This document shows positions 16,504 to 25,494 of a DNA stretch of 64,000 bases, piece after piece (position 1 is the stretch's first letter; each line of letters begins with the position of its first letter). Origin of the DNA: an uncultured Clostridium sp. (GTDB lineage: Bacteria > Bacillota > Clostridia > Lachnospirales > Lachnospiraceae); contig NZ_URHZ01000004.1 of the NCBI RefSeq assembly GCF_900547735.1, positions 55,052 to 119,051 of the forward strand, given 5' to 3'. The translations under genes and the position numbers were made by a program. The notes below the pieces were generated by a model. The model saw only the letters and a program-made list of their open reading frames with translations, made no database searches and was not told the DNA's origin.

Positions 16504-18495
16504 ATGGAAAAAATAAAATCTCTCTCAATCGATATTGAGACATTTTCAGATATTGATTTAAAGAAGTGTGGCGTATACAAATATACGGAATCCCCTAGTT
16601 TTGACATTTTACTGTTTGGTTATGCAGTGAATGGCGGAGCAGTCCAGGTGATTGATCTTGCCAGTGGAGAAGAAATATCAATGGAAGTTATAAAAGCCGT
16701 AACCGATAGCGCTGTTCTAAAGTGGGCTTTTAACGCTTCCTTTGAAAGAATCTGTTTATCCGCATGGCTTCGCAGGAACTATCCACAGGAGTTTTGCAGC
16801 TATAGCATTGAAGAAGATACGGTAGGAGTTTATCTTGATCCGGCATCTTGGCAATGTTCTTGTGTTTGGTCTGCCTACATGGGTCTGCCATTATCCCTTG
16901 CAGGAGTGGGAGCAGTGCTGGGATTGGAAGAACAGAAGCTACAGGAAGGAAAAGACCTCATTCGCTATTTTTGTGTTCCCTGCAAGCCAACGAAGGTGAA
17001 TGGTGGAAGGACTCGTAATCTGTCAAAGCATGATGCAGATAAATGGGAGATGTTCAAATTTTATAATAAGCGAGATGTGGAAGTGGAGATGTCCATTCAG
17101 AAAAAGTTATGTAACTATCCAGTACCGGATTTTGTGTGGTATGAATATCATCTGGATCAAGAAATCAATGACCGGGGAATTGCTCTTGATATGGATGTAG
17201 TAGAGAAGGCGATTGATTTTGATACAAAGTCTAAATCGGAGCTAATGGAAAAATTGAAGGAGTTGACACATTTAGAAAATCCAAATTCGGTTATACAAAT
17301 GAAACAGTGGCTTGCTGATCATGGCATGGAAACCGATACGCTTGGTAAAAAGGCAGTGGCAGAATTAATCAAGGACGCACCGGATGAATTAAAAGAAGTC
17401 CTGTGCTTAAGACAGCAACTTGCCAAATCATCGGTAAAGAAATATCAGGCAATGGAAAATGCGGCCTGCGAAGATGTAAGAGCCAGAGGAATGTTTCAAT
17501 TTTATGGTGCCAACCGCAGTGGCAGATGGGCTGGCAGATTGATTCAATTACAAAACTTACCACAGAATCATATGTCAGACTTAGAACAGGCTAGAAGTTT
17601 AGTAAGGGCAGGTAACTATGAAGCATTGGAATTATTATACGATGATATCCCGGATACATTATCCCAGCTAATTCGTACTGCCTTTGTACCAAAAGAAGGA
17701 TATAAGTTCATTGTATCTGACTTTTCTGCCATTGAAGCAAGAGTGCTTTCTTTTCTTGCAGGAGAACGATGGCGCATGGAGGTGTTTGCTAATAACGGAG
17801 ATATTTATTGTGCATCGGCATCCGCTATGTTTCATGTTCCGGTAGTAAAGCATGGGGAGAACGGACACCTTCGCCAGAAGGGAAAGATAGCAGAATTGGC
17901 ACTTGGTTATGGCGGCGCGACAGGTGCGCTGACTGCAATGGGAGCATTAGATATGGGACTTACCGAAGAGGAACTGCAGCCACTTGTGGATGCTTGGCGT
18001 ACTTCCAATGCTCGAATCGTGCAGTTCTGGTGGGATATTGACCGTGCAGTGAAATGTGCTATTAAACAAAAGATTCCAGTGGACGTTGGTCTGATTCATA
18101 TTTTCTGTCAGAGTGGGATGCTGTTCATCAAACTTCCTTCGGGGAGGACATTATCCTATGTGAAGCCACGTATGGGAGTGAACCAGTTCGGGGGAGAATC
18201 TGTAACCTATGAAGGTGTTGGTAGCACAAAGAAGTGGGAACGTATTGAAAGCTATGGTCCTAAATTTGTAGAAAATATTGTGCAGGCTATCAGCAGAGAT
18301 ATTTTAATGTATGCCATGAATACGCTTCGTTACTGTTTTATAGTGGCACACGTTCATGATGAACTGATTATTGAGTGCAGCAAGGATGTATCATTGGAGG
18401 CAGTATGTGAACAGATGGGGAGGACACCACCTTGGATTAAGGGACTGTTACTTCGGGCAGATGGATATGAAACCATGTTTTACAAAAAAGACTAA
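16504..18495 (+). CDS. Phage DNA polymerase I-like (family A) with 3'-5' exonuclease domain
   Basis: Replicative phage polymerase of 663 residues. The N terminus has the exonuclease motif LSIDIETFSD (Asp10, Glu12). Polymerase motif A is SDFSAIEARVLSFLAGE near residue 405, motif B is RQKGKIAELALGYGGATGAL, and motif C is VAHVHDELIIE near residue 618. The 5'-3' exonuclease domain of cellular Pol I is absent, as usual in phages. I chose ATG 16504 because GGAAAGGAAT precedes it and the 12 upstream codons lack family similarity. Followed directly by a terminator-like repeat at 18506. Confidence 0.92.
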   Translation: MEKIKSLSIDIETFSDIDLKKCGVYKYTESPSFDILLFGYAVNGGAVQVIDLASGEEISMEVIKAVTDSAVLKWAFNASFERICLSAWLRRNYPQEFCSYSIEEDTVGVYLDPASWQCSCVWSAYMGLPLSLAGVGAVLGLEEQKLQEGKDLIRYFCVPCKPTKVNGGRTRNLSKHDADKWEMFKFYNKRDVEVEMSIQKKLCNYPVPDFVWYEYHLDQEINDRGIALDMDVVEKAIDFDTKSKSELMEKLKELTHLENPNSVIQMKQWLADHGMETDTLGKKAVAELIKDAPDELKEVLCLRQQLAKSSVKKYQAMENAACEDVRARGMFQFYGANRSGRWAGRLIQLQNLPQNHMSDLEQARSLVRAGNYEALELLYDDIPDTLSQLIRTAFVPKEGYKFIVSDFSAIEARVLSFLAGERWRMEVFANNGDIYCASASAMFHVPVVKHGENGHLRQKGKIAELALGYGGATGALTAMGALDMGLTEEELQPLVDAWRTSNARIVQFWWDIDRAVKCAIKQKIPVDVGLIHIFCQSGMLFIKLPSGRTLSYVKPRMGVNQFGGESVTYEGVGSTKKWERIESYGPKFVENIVQAISRDILMYAMNTLRYCFIVAHVHDELIIECSKDVSLEAVCEQMGRTPPWIKGLLLRADGYETMFYKKD

Positions 18496-18505
18496 AGAAA
18501 TTTTG

Positions 18506-18556
18506 CGAGGGGGTTTACTCCCTCGTTTTTCTTTTGACTGAGATTTAGAAGGCAAT
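18506..18556 (+). promoter_or_regulatory. Repeated leader element, family TGACTGAGATTT, copy 2
   Basis: Stem CGAGGG (18506-18511)/CCCTCG (18520-18525) with loop GGTTTACT, then TTTTTCTTTTGACTGAGATT and a weak hairpin GAAG...CTTC (18548-18563 region) before the ribosome site of the antirepressor gene. It should end polymerase transcripts and begin the leader of the next gene. Confidence 0.75.
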
Positions 18557-18586
18557 GGTCTTCAAAAAATCTTAGGAGGTATTTCT

Positions 18587-19390
18587 ATGAACGAAATGCA
18601 AATTTTTAACAATGCAGAGTTTGGCTCTGTGAGAACCGTAACTGTAAATGAGGTGCCATATTTTGTCGGTAAAGATGTGGCGGAGATTCTTGGCTACAGC
18701 AACACAAGGGATGCTTTGGCAAAAAGAGTAGATGAGGAGGACAAGATAGATGGGGTAGCAATTTGCGACTCCATCGGGAGAGAACAGAAACCTGTACTTA
18801 TCAATGAATCTGGTCTTTACAGCCTTATTCTTTCCAGTAAGCTGCCAACAGCTAAAAAGTTTAAACGCTGGGTAACGAGTGAAGTTCTTCCGGCTATAAG
18901 AAAACATGGTGTGTATGCAGTGGATGAACTGTTAGATGATCCAGATATGTTGATTGCTGCGCTCAAGGAATTAAAGGCCGAGAGAGCACAAAACGCAGTG
19001 TTGAATCAGACGGTAGCAGTGCAAAAGCAGCAGATTACGGAAATGAAACCGAAAGCCAGTTATTATGATGTGGTTTTAAATTGCAAAGATCTGGTAGCCA
19101 TTTCTGTCATTGCCAAAGACTATGGATGGAGTGCCAATCACATGAATCAGTATCTCCATGAAAAGGGAGTGCAGTACAAGCAAGGAAATAAAATCTGGCT
19201 TCTTTATCAGAAGTACGCAGAGAAAGGATACACCAGTACCAAGACACACAGCTATCCAGCAACGGACGGAGGTGTTCACACAAAGGTGCATACCTACTGG
19301 ACACAACAGGGACGTTTATTCATTTACGATTTATTAAAGATGGATGACATTCTGCCAACAATGGAACAGGAGGAATTCGATGTTGATTGA
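18587..19390 (+). CDS. Phage antirepressor with BRO-N and KilA-C domains
   Basis: 267 residues in two domains. Residues 5-110 are Bro-N (VRTVTVNEVPYFVGKDVAEI, LGYSNTRDALAKRVDEEDK, KKFKRWVTSEVLPAIRKHG). Residues 150-250 are KilA-C (VISVIAKDYGWSANHMNQYL-like, then YAEKGYTSTKTHSYP). A short coiled helix around residues 120-145 joins them. Proteins with this architecture bind DNA and lift repression of lytic genes in temperate phages. Its own leader is one of the three TGACTGAGATTT elements, which suggests special control. The stop overlaps the next start by 11 bases. Confidence 0.85.
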   Translation: MNEMQIFNNAEFGSVRTVTVNEVPYFVGKDVAEILGYSNTRDALAKRVDEEDKIDGVAICDSIGREQKPVLINESGLYSLILSSKLPTAKKFKRWVTSEVLPAIRKHGVYAVDELLDDPDMLIAALKELKAERAQNAVLNQTVAVQKQQITEMKPKASYYDVVLNCKDLVAISVIAKDYGWSANHMNQYLHEKGVQYKQGNKIWLLYQKYAEKGYTSTKTHSYPATDGGVHTKVHTYWTQQGRLFIYDLLKMDDILPTMEQEEFDVD

Positions 19391-19841
19391 TAAGTATAAC
19401 AGTGAGGGATATTTTGATCCGACAACATATGCAGCACTTCACAACGTGGAAAAGGAAGAAAAGGCAGCCTTAAGGGCAGCCGACTTCCCCACTGCAGATG
19501 GCTATAGACCACTTGTTTATATCTGTTCGCCTTATAGCGGAGATATCAAGAGGAATGTAGAAAACGCAAGGAAATACAGTAGATTTGCTTTTGAGCAACA
19601 TAACATTCCTATGACTCCACATTTGCTGTATCCACAGTTTATCAATGATAAAGATCCGGCAGAGAGGTATATCGCCTGCCATGTCATCAATTATGTGCTA
19701 GTTGGAAAATGTAAGGAATTATGGGTGTTTGGCGGTGTGATTTTAAAGGGAATGGATCATGAAATGAATCTAGCAAAGAGACGTCATATGAAAATTAGAT
19801 ACTTTACAGTAGAATGCGAGGAGGTGGAAGTATGCGAGTAA
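19380..19841 (+). CDS. DUF4406 family protein
   Basis: 153 residues, start ATG 19380 with GGAGGAATTCG upstream. The core RPLVYICSPYSGDIKRNVEN, ARKYSRFAFEQHNIPMTPH and CKELWVFGGVILKGMDHEM is the nucleoside 2-deoxyribosyltransferase-like fold (DUF4406), common in phages and thought to act on nucleotides or nucleosides. A precise substrate is not known. It overlaps both neighbours, so it belongs to the antirepressor-primase operon. Confidence 0.78.
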   Translation: MLIDKYNSEGYFDPTTYAALHNVEKEEKAALRAADFPTADGYRPLVYICSPYSGDIKRNVENARKYSRFAFEQHNIPMTPHLLYPQFINDKDPAERYIACHVINYVLVGKCKELWVFGGVILKGMDHEMNLAKRRHMKIRYFTVECEEVEVCE

Positions 19842-22066
19842 CACTATACACAGCCAATTGTAAGGGAAATCAGAAGAATTGCATTTATCCTAATCGTTGT
19901 GTGATTGAGGATGAAATAGATTTCATGGCGGCGGTTGGTTATGACCATGTATGTGCCTGGTTTGATAAAAACTATCGCAGCAAAGATAATTTCAGAACAT
20001 CGGATGTGGATGTGATGGATTGTGACAATGATCATTCCGAGAATCCAGATGACTGGATTTACCCGGAGAATTATGAAAAGTTGTTCCCGGATGTCAGTTA
20101 CATTGTGGTTCCAAGCCGCAATAACATGAAAGTCAAAGATGGGAAAACTGCAAGACCAAGGCATCATGTATATTTTCCACACGACCTCATTGAGACAGAT
20201 AGCGAGTGCGTGGCTTTAAAAACAGCCATCTATCAGAAGTTTCCATTCTTTGATGAAAATGCGCTGGATGCTGCAAGGTTTATCTATGGAACGAATTGTG
20301 ATGAGATTATCTGGCATGAGGGTGAGATTACCATTGATTGTCTTTTGAAGCCATCACTCTCAGCAATTCCACAGGGACAAAGAAACACCACCATGTCTCG
20401 CTTTGCAGGAAGGGTGGTTAAACGGTATGGTGCAACAGACCATGCTCATGAGATTTTCTTAGAAGAAGCAGCAAAATGTGATCCTCCACTTGATGAGGAG
20501 GAACTTGGAATCATATGGAGCAGTGCTACTAAGTTTGCACGTAAAATCCAGAATCAGGACGGGTATGTTTCGCCGGATGAGTACAATGATGATTTTGCCT
20601 GTGAAACATTAAAGCCTGCCGATTACTCAGATATCGGACAGGCAAAGGTGGTCTCTCGTGAATATGGAGATGAGCTGTGCTTTACCGATGCTACAGACTA
20701 TCTTCGCTACAATGGAGAATATTGGGTGGAATCGAAGCAAAGGGCTGTGGGTGCAATGGAGGAGTTTTTGGACTTACAGCTACAGGATGCATTGGATGAA
20801 ATGAAAACAGCGATGGATGTCATGATAAAAAGTGGTGCCGATGAAAATGAAGTGGCCGCTGGTGGGAAACGATTTGAAAAGACACTGGAAGGAGACCAAC
20901 TTGATTTATACCGAAAGTATCTGATAGCCAAACAGTATCTTGGATTTGTAATGAAGCGAAGAGATATGAAATACGTGGTGTCTGCACTGCAGGCAGCAAA
21001 GCCGATGCTTGCCATTGAGGTCTCTGATTTAGACAAAGACGAGTATCTGCTAAATGTTCCGGGACAGACCTATCACTTGATGCATGGACTTGAAAAGGCA
21101 AAGGTACCAGAATCTTCGGATTTCATTACCAAACAGACAACGTGTGCGCCGGGAGATGGCGGGAATCAGTTGTGGTTAGATGCGCTTGATACCTTCTTTT
21201 GCAAGGATCAGAAGTTGATTGATTATGTGCAGCAGATTGTCGGTATGGCATCTGTAGGAAAGGTGTATGTGGAGGCTCTTATCATTGCATATGGTGAGGG
21301 AAGAAACGGGAAATCCACCTTCTGGAATACCATTGCTAGAGTACTTGGTAGTTATGCAGGGAATATGTCGGCGGATACCTTAACGGTTGGATGTAAGCGA
21401 AATGTCAAACCGGAGATGGCAGAACTAAAAGGAAAACGTCTGGTGATAGCAGCAGAGTTGGAGGAAGGAATGAGACTGAATACTTCCATCATCAAGCAGC
21501 TTTGTTCCACCGATGATATCTATGCAGAAAAGAAATATAAAGATCCTTTTAAGTTCACACCAAGTCATACCATTGTTCTTTATACCAATCATCTGCCAAG
21601 AGTGGGTGCCAATGATGAAGGTACCTGGCGCAGGCTGATCGTGATTCCCTTTGATGCCAAAATTGAAGGACGCAGTGATATTAAGAATTATGCAGACTAT
21701 CTGTATCAGAATGCAGGCTCCTTTATCATGCAGTGGATCATTGAAGGCGCACAAAAGGTTATCAAGCAAAACTTCAAATTGAGTGTACCGGCTTGTGTCA
21801 GCAATGCCATTGGCGAGTATCGGAAACGCAATGACTGGTTTGGTAATTTCTTAGATGATTGCTGTGAGGTGGATAGTTCTTATCAGGAAAAGTCAGGCGA
21901 ACTTTATGATGAGTACCGTGCGTATTGTTTGCGTATGGGTGAGTATACTCGTAATTCTGCTGACTTTTATGCGGCGTTGGAGAATGGTGGGTTTCGTAAG
22001 CAAAAAAAGAAAAATATAAGGCTGATTTTAGGGCTAAAACTAAAATCTCCATTTGAAGAAGAGTAA
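19832..22066 (+). CDS. Phage primase-helicase (AEP primase plus D5/SF3 helicase)
   Basis: 744 residues combining primer synthesis and DNA unwinding at the phage origin. The N-terminal part carries an archaeo-eukaryotic primase pattern (VDVMDCDNDHSENPDD, with acidic metal ligands, and ARPRHHVYFP). A D5_N-like region follows (residues 330-450), then SF3 helicase with Walker A GEGRNGKSTFWNT near residue 488, Walker B-like RLVIAAELEEG and the arginine-finger region LPRVGANDEGTWRRLIVIPF. I chose ATG 19832 with GCGAGGAGGTGG upstream. A giant hairpin lies immediately after the stop codon. Confidence 0.88.
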   Translation: MRVTLYTANCKGNQKNCIYPNRCVIEDEIDFMAAVGYDHVCAWFDKNYRSKDNFRTSDVDVMDCDNDHSENPDDWIYPENYEKLFPDVSYIVVPSRNNMKVKDGKTARPRHHVYFPHDLIETDSECVALKTAIYQKFPFFDENALDAARFIYGTNCDEIIWHEGEITIDCLLKPSLSAIPQGQRNTTMSRFAGRVVKRYGATDHAHEIFLEEAAKCDPPLDEEELGIIWSSATKFARKIQNQDGYVSPDEYNDDFACETLKPADYSDIGQAKVVSREYGDELCFTDATDYLRYNGEYWVESKQRAVGAMEEFLDLQLQDALDEMKTAMDVMIKSGADENEVAAGGKRFEKTLEGDQLDLYRKYLIAKQYLGFVMKRRDMKYVVSALQAAKPMLAIEVSDLDKDEYLLNVPGQTYHLMHGLEKAKVPESSDFITKQTTCAPGDGGNQLWLDALDTFFCKDQKLIDYVQQIVGMASVGKVYVEALIIAYGEGRNGKSTFWNTIARVLGSYAGNMSADTLTVGCKRNVKPEMAELKGKRLVIAAELEEGMRLNTSIIKQLCSTDDIYAEKKYKDPFKFTPSHTIVLYTNHLPRVGANDEGTWRRLIVIPFDAKIEGRSDIKNYADYLYQNAGSFIMQWIIEGAQKVIKQNFKLSVPACVSNAIGEYRKRNDWFGNFLDDCCEVDSSYQEKSGELYDEYRAYCLRMGEYTRNSADFYAALENGGFRKQKKKNIRLILGLKLKSPFEEE

Positions 22067-22069
22067 AAA

Positions 22070-22176
22070 GGTAGACACCTCAGACACCTCTTTACATAAA
22101 GTCTCTTATAGGGAGTTTTTTCAGAAAAAAACTTTATATAGAGGAGTTATAGGGGGAGGTGTCGGTGGTGTCTACC
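22070..22176 (+). other. Long near-perfect hairpin after the primase-helicase gene
   Basis: Outer arms GGTAGACACC (22070-22079) and GGTGTCTACC (22167-22176) pair perfectly; after a 3-base mismatch, GACACCTC (22083-22090) pairs with GAGGTGTC (22156-22163). Inside, ATAAAGT pairs with ACTTTAT and GTTTTTT with AAAAAAC. The element fills the gap to the next gene. No T-tract follows the outer stem, so it is not a simple terminator; a replication or regulatory role is possible. Confidence 0.8.
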
Positions 22177-22198
22177 CTAAGAAAAAGGAGTGGAAATT

Positions 22199-22480
22199 AT
22201 GCGTGAAAAAGTATTAGAACAAAAGCTGGTAAAGGAAGTAAAGAATGCAGGTGGTCTGGCACCAAAGTTCGTAAGTCCGGGATTTGACGGAATGCCTGAT
22301 AGATTGGTACTTCTCCCGTTAGGAGTGATGGGATTCGTGGAAGTAAAAGCACCGGGAGAAAAGCCTCGTCCCTTACAGCTTGCAAGACATAGATTACTGC
22401 AAAGATTAGGCTTTCAGGTTTATGTGCTGGATGAGGAAAGCCAGATTGGAGGAATGATTGATGAGATACGAGCCACATGA
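22199..22480 (+). CDS. VRR-NUC domain nuclease
   Basis: 93-residue stand-alone VRR-NUC domain (PD-(D/E)XK superfamily). Visible: KAGGLAPKF-like start (KNAGGLAPKFVSPGFDGMPD), RLVLLPLGVMGFVEVKAPGE with the ExK catalytic pair in EVK, and QLARHRLLQRLGFQVYVLDE. Phage versions are thought to cut structured or branched DNA during replication. ATG 22199 has AAAAAGGAGTGG upstream. Its last codons overlap the helicase start, a pairing (VRR-NUC then SNF2) common in Firmicutes phages. Confidence 0.85.
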   Translation: MREKVLEQKLVKEVKNAGGLAPKFVSPGFDGMPDRLVLLPLGVMGFVEVKAPGEKPRPLQLARHRLLQRLGFQVYVLDEESQIGGMIDEIRAT

Positions 22481-23837
22481 TTATCAAAAATATGCTATTC
22501 GTTATATTGAAAAACACCCTATTGCAGCAGTCCTGCTTGATATGGGTTTAGGAAAAACAAGCATTACGCTGACTGCTATCAATGATTTGTTGTTTGACAG
22601 CTTTGAAGTACATCGGATTCTTGTGATTGCACCACTTCGTGTGGCCAGAAATACTTGGTCAGATGAGATGAAAAAGTGGGGGCATCTAAACAGCTTACTA
22701 TATTCGGTCGTAGTAGGAACAGCAAAAGAGAGAATGGCAGCACTTGATAAAGAAGCCGATATTTATATTATCAATCGTGAAAATGTACAGTGGCTTGCGG
22801 AGTACAGTGGATATCCCTTTGATTTTGATATGGTTATTGTGGATGAACTATCATCCTTTAAGAACCATCAGTCAAAACGGTTTCGTGCTTTGATGAAAGT
22901 AAGACCAAAGGTAAAAAGAATCGTAGGACTTACCGGGACACCAAGCAGCAACGGATTGATGGATTTATTTGCAGAGTTTCGATTGCTGGATATGGGAGAG
23001 CGACTTGGGAGATTTATCGGACAGTATCGCAGTACCTACTTTATGCCTGATAAGCGAAATGGACAGATTATCTTTTCCTATAAGCCTCTGCCGGGAGCAG
23101 AACAAGCTATCTATGACAAAATATCAGATATTACCATTAGCATGAAGGCAACGGATCATTTGAAAATGCCAGAGTTGGTAAGTTCAAAATGTATGGTTTA
23201 TCTATCGGAAGCAGAGCAAAAGCGATATGAAGAATTAAAGCAGGACTTAGTATTGCAATTACCGGACGGCGATATCACAGCGGCTAATGCAGCTTCTCTT
23301 TCAGGAAAACTGTGTCAGATGGCAAATGGTGCAGTTTATTCCGATGATGAATCCATTATTAAAATTCATGAGCGAAAGCTGGATGCACTGGAAGATTTGA
23401 TAGAGGCCGCAAATGGAAAGCCGCTTCTTGTAGCCTATTGGTATCGCCATGATTATGAGCGTATTGCAAAGAGACTGAAAAAATTGCACCTTCCATTTTC
23501 AAAACTGGACAGCGAGGAAAGCATCCAAAAATGGAATGCGGGAGAACTGCCGATTGCACTGATTCATCCCGCCAGTGCAGGGCATGGATTGAATCTGCAA
23601 AGTGGTGGATCAGCCATTGTGTGGTTTGGACTTACCTGGAGTTTGGAATTATATCAACAGACCAATGCCAGACTTTGGAGACAGGGACAAGCAGCAAAAA
23701 CAGTTGTGGTACAGCACATTATCACAAAAGGGACTATCGATGAGCGAATTATGAAAGCACTGTCGCAAAAGAATAGTACCCAGTCTGCATTAATTGATGC
23801 AGTCAAAGCAAATCTGACAATCAACGACAAAAAATGA
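22461..23837 (+). CDS. SNF2-like DEAD/DEAH-box helicase
   Basis: 458-residue superfamily 2 ATPase. Motifs: Walker A LLDMGLGKTS, motif Ia VIAPLRVARNTW, motif II VDELSS in place of DEAH, motif III GLTGTPSSNG, and the C-terminal motifs SAGHGLNLQSGGS and QTNARLWRQGQ with the arginine finger. Phage members travel with VRR-NUC nucleases and act in replication or recombination. ATG 22461 overlaps the nuclease gene by 20 bases; a TTG at 22458 is also possible. Confidence 0.88.
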   Translation: MRYEPHDYQKYAIRYIEKHPIAAVLLDMGLGKTSITLTAINDLLFDSFEVHRILVIAPLRVARNTWSDEMKKWGHLNSLLYSVVVGTAKERMAALDKEADIYIINRENVQWLAEYSGYPFDFDMVIVDELSSFKNHQSKRFRALMKVRPKVKRIVGLTGTPSSNGLMDLFAEFRLLDMGERLGRFIGQYRSTYFMPDKRNGQIIFSYKPLPGAEQAIYDKISDITISMKATDHLKMPELVSSKCMVYLSEAEQKRYEELKQDLVLQLPDGDITAANAASLSGKLCQMANGAVYSDDESIIKIHERKLDALEDLIEAANGKPLLVAYWYRHDYERIAKRLKKLHLPFSKLDSEESIQKWNAGELPIALIHPASAGHGLNLQSGGSAIVWFGLTWSLELYQQTNARLWRQGQAAKTVVVQHIITKGTIDERIMKALSQKNSTQSALIDAVKANLTINDKK

Positions 23838-23880
23838 CAATCCGAGGGAACTTAAAAATTCTTAATCGGAGGTAGCAATT

Positions 23881-24339
23881 ATGAGTATCATTTGGAAGTA
23901 TTTAGACAAGCGTTCTGCAGCAGTGGATGTTTTGAAAGATTACAGCAGTATGGAATTTATCATCAAACACACAGATGATGAAATCAAGAACACCTATGAC
24001 AAGATGAGTGGCATTGGCAGTCCCCGTTATGATGGAATGCCCCACAGTCATAATCCACAGGCAGGAGAAGAGCGCATCTTAAAAGGTATTGAAGAAATTG
24101 ATGTGTTAAGGGAACGATACAGACAGGCGATAGAATACATGGAATGGTTTCAGCCTGCGTGGTCAGAATTGACAGAAGACGAGCGTTATGTTCTGGATAC
24201 CTTTTATGGGGAGGAAGATTTTAATAGCGGAGCCGTGTATGACATCTGTGACCACTTCCACATTGAGCGTTCTTCTGCATATAACAGGAAGAATCGTGCC
24301 TTACATCATCTGACTGTTTTATTGTTTGGAAAGCAATGA
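23881..24339 (+). CDS. DUF1492/ArpU-like late transcription regulator
   Basis: 152 residues. The N-terminal half is helical (KRSAAVDVLKDYSSMEFIIK); the C-terminal half, SELTEDERYVLDTFYGEED and ICDHFHIERSSAYNRKNRAL, resembles sigma region 4 and the RinA/ArpU family that switches on packaging and structural genes of Gram-positive phages. Its position just before HNH and terminase genes is the classical one. ATG 23881 follows GGAGGTAGC. Likely late-gene activator; DNA target not identified. Confidence 0.75.
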   Translation: MSIIWKYLDKRSAAVDVLKDYSSMEFIIKHTDDEIKNTYDKMSGIGSPRYDGMPHSHNPQAGEERILKGIEEIDVLRERYRQAIEYMEWFQPAWSELTEDERYVLDTFYGEEDFNSGAVYDICDHFHIERSSAYNRKNRALHHLTVLLFGKQ

Positions 24340-24411
24340 GTAATATCGTGGACGCATTTACCGAATAGACGTGTTATAGTAATAGTATCAAAAAATGAAT
24401 AACAAACAGCG

Positions 24412-24442
24412 AGCCTTGTGGGATCATTCCTGCAGGGCTTTT
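24412..24442 (+). terminator. Probable terminator before the packaging genes
   Basis: AGCCTTG (24412-24418) pairs with CAGGGCT (24433-24439), with inner GG/CC pairing, followed by TTTT. It lies between the late regulator and the HNH gene and would separate early from late transcription. Confidence 0.6.
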
Positions 24443-24468
24443 GTTATGTCCAAAAGGAGGTGGAAAAG

Positions 24469-24828
24469 ATGCCAAGGAAACCAAAGAGGCCCTGTTCTTA
24501 CCCCGGCTGTCCCAACCTAACAGAAGGACGGTTTTGTGAGGAACATGAAAGAAAAGAGAACAAACGCTACGAGAAGTACGACAGAGACCCTGCTGTACGC
24601 CGTAGGTATGGACGAGTGTGGAAACGCATCCGTGACAGCTATGCAGCAGCACACCCTTTGTGTGAGCAGTGCCTAAAGGAAGGTAAGTATGTAAAGACAG
24701 AAGAGATACATCACAAGCTACCGCTATCACAAGGCGGAACTCATGATCGAGATAATCTGATGGCTTTATGTAAAGAGTGCCATGCAAGGATTCATGCAAA
24801 GAGTGGAGACAGGTGGCATAACCACTGA
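24469..24828 (+). CDS. HNH endonuclease
   Basis: 119 residues, start ATG 24469 with AAAGGAGGTGG upstream. Zinc-binding CSYPGCPNLTEGRFCEEH at the N terminus and the HNH core EEIHHKLPLSQGGTHDRDN, LMALCKECHARIHAKSG (His-His, Asn, His residues plus CxxC-type ligands). In cos-type phages the HNH protein beside the terminase stimulates or is required for cos cleavage. The position just before a probable cos region and the small terminase supports that job. Confidence 0.88.
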   Translation: MPRKPKRPCSYPGCPNLTEGRFCEEHERKENKRYEKYDRDPAVRRRYGRVWKRIRDSYAAAHPLCEQCLKEGKYVKTEEIHHKLPLSQGGTHDRDNLMALCKECHARIHAKSGDRWHNH

Positions 24829-24940
24829 AAGGGGTAGGGGCGGTAAAAATCCCTACACCGGCCTACACCGGGAACGGTGCGGGGGTCACACGCGCAAAAA
24901 GAGCGTTTTCAAAAGGGTAATAAAGGAGGTCGAAAAATAA
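24829..24940 (+). other. Candidate cos packaging site
   Basis: The 112-base gap between HNH and small terminase is G+C-rich for this phage and carries a tandem repeat CCTACACCGG-CCTACACCGG followed by GGAACGGTGCGGGGGTCACA. In cos-type siphoviruses of Gram-positive hosts the cohesive-end site lies at this place. The call rests on position and composition; the nick sites cannot be seen. Confidence 0.45.
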
Positions 24941-25492
24941 ATGCCTACAAAATCAAATAATACGGGCGGCAGAGGCGGTGCCAGAGCAGGCGCAGGAAGA
25001 AAGAAAGCTGCTGTAAAAGAGAAGGCCGCCAATGGAAATCCGGGAGGTCGGAAATTAGAAGTTTTAGATATTCCTGAAATGGAAGGTGTGGAAATGCCGA
25101 AGCCACATGATTTCTTATCGGCAGAACAGCGTGACGGCAGTGAACTGCAAGCCGCTGATATTTACAGAGAAACATGGGAGTGGTTAAAGAGTATCGGATG
25201 CAGTCAGAAAGTGTCAGGCCAGTTATTGGAGCGTTATGCGATGGCATCTGCTCGTTGGATTCAGTGTGAGGAAATGACTAGTAAGTTAGGATTTCTTTCA
25301 AAGCATCCAACTACACAAAAGCCAATACCATCTCCATTTATCAATATTGGAATTAACTACATGAACCAAGCGGTGCGTTTGTGGAATGAGATATTCCAAA
25401 TCGTAAAAGAAAACTGCAAAACAGAATACAGCGATGAAGCACCACAAAATGATGTGATGGAACGATTGCTTAGAGCAAGGAAGGGAATGTAA
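24941..25492 (+). CDS. Terminase small subunit, P27 family
   Basis: 183 residues. The basic glycine-rich start (GGRGGARAGAGRKKA) followed by NGNPGGRKLEV and the helical region IYRETWEWLKSIGCSQKVSG, LLERYAMASARWIQCEEM is typical of P27-type small terminases, which recognise the packaging site and guide the large subunit. ATG 24941 has AAAGGAGGTCG. Unusually, the large subunit gene is not next but 8.3 kb downstream. Confidence 0.85.
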   Translation: MPTKSNNTGGRGGARAGAGRKKAAVKEKAANGNPGGRKLEVLDIPEMEGVEMPKPHDFLSAEQRDGSELQAADIYRETWEWLKSIGCSQKVSGQLLERYAMASARWIQCEEMTSKLGFLSKHPTTQKPIPSPFINIGINYMNQAVRLWNEIFQIVKENCKTEYSDEAPQNDVMERLLRARKGM

Positions 25493-25494
25493 TT

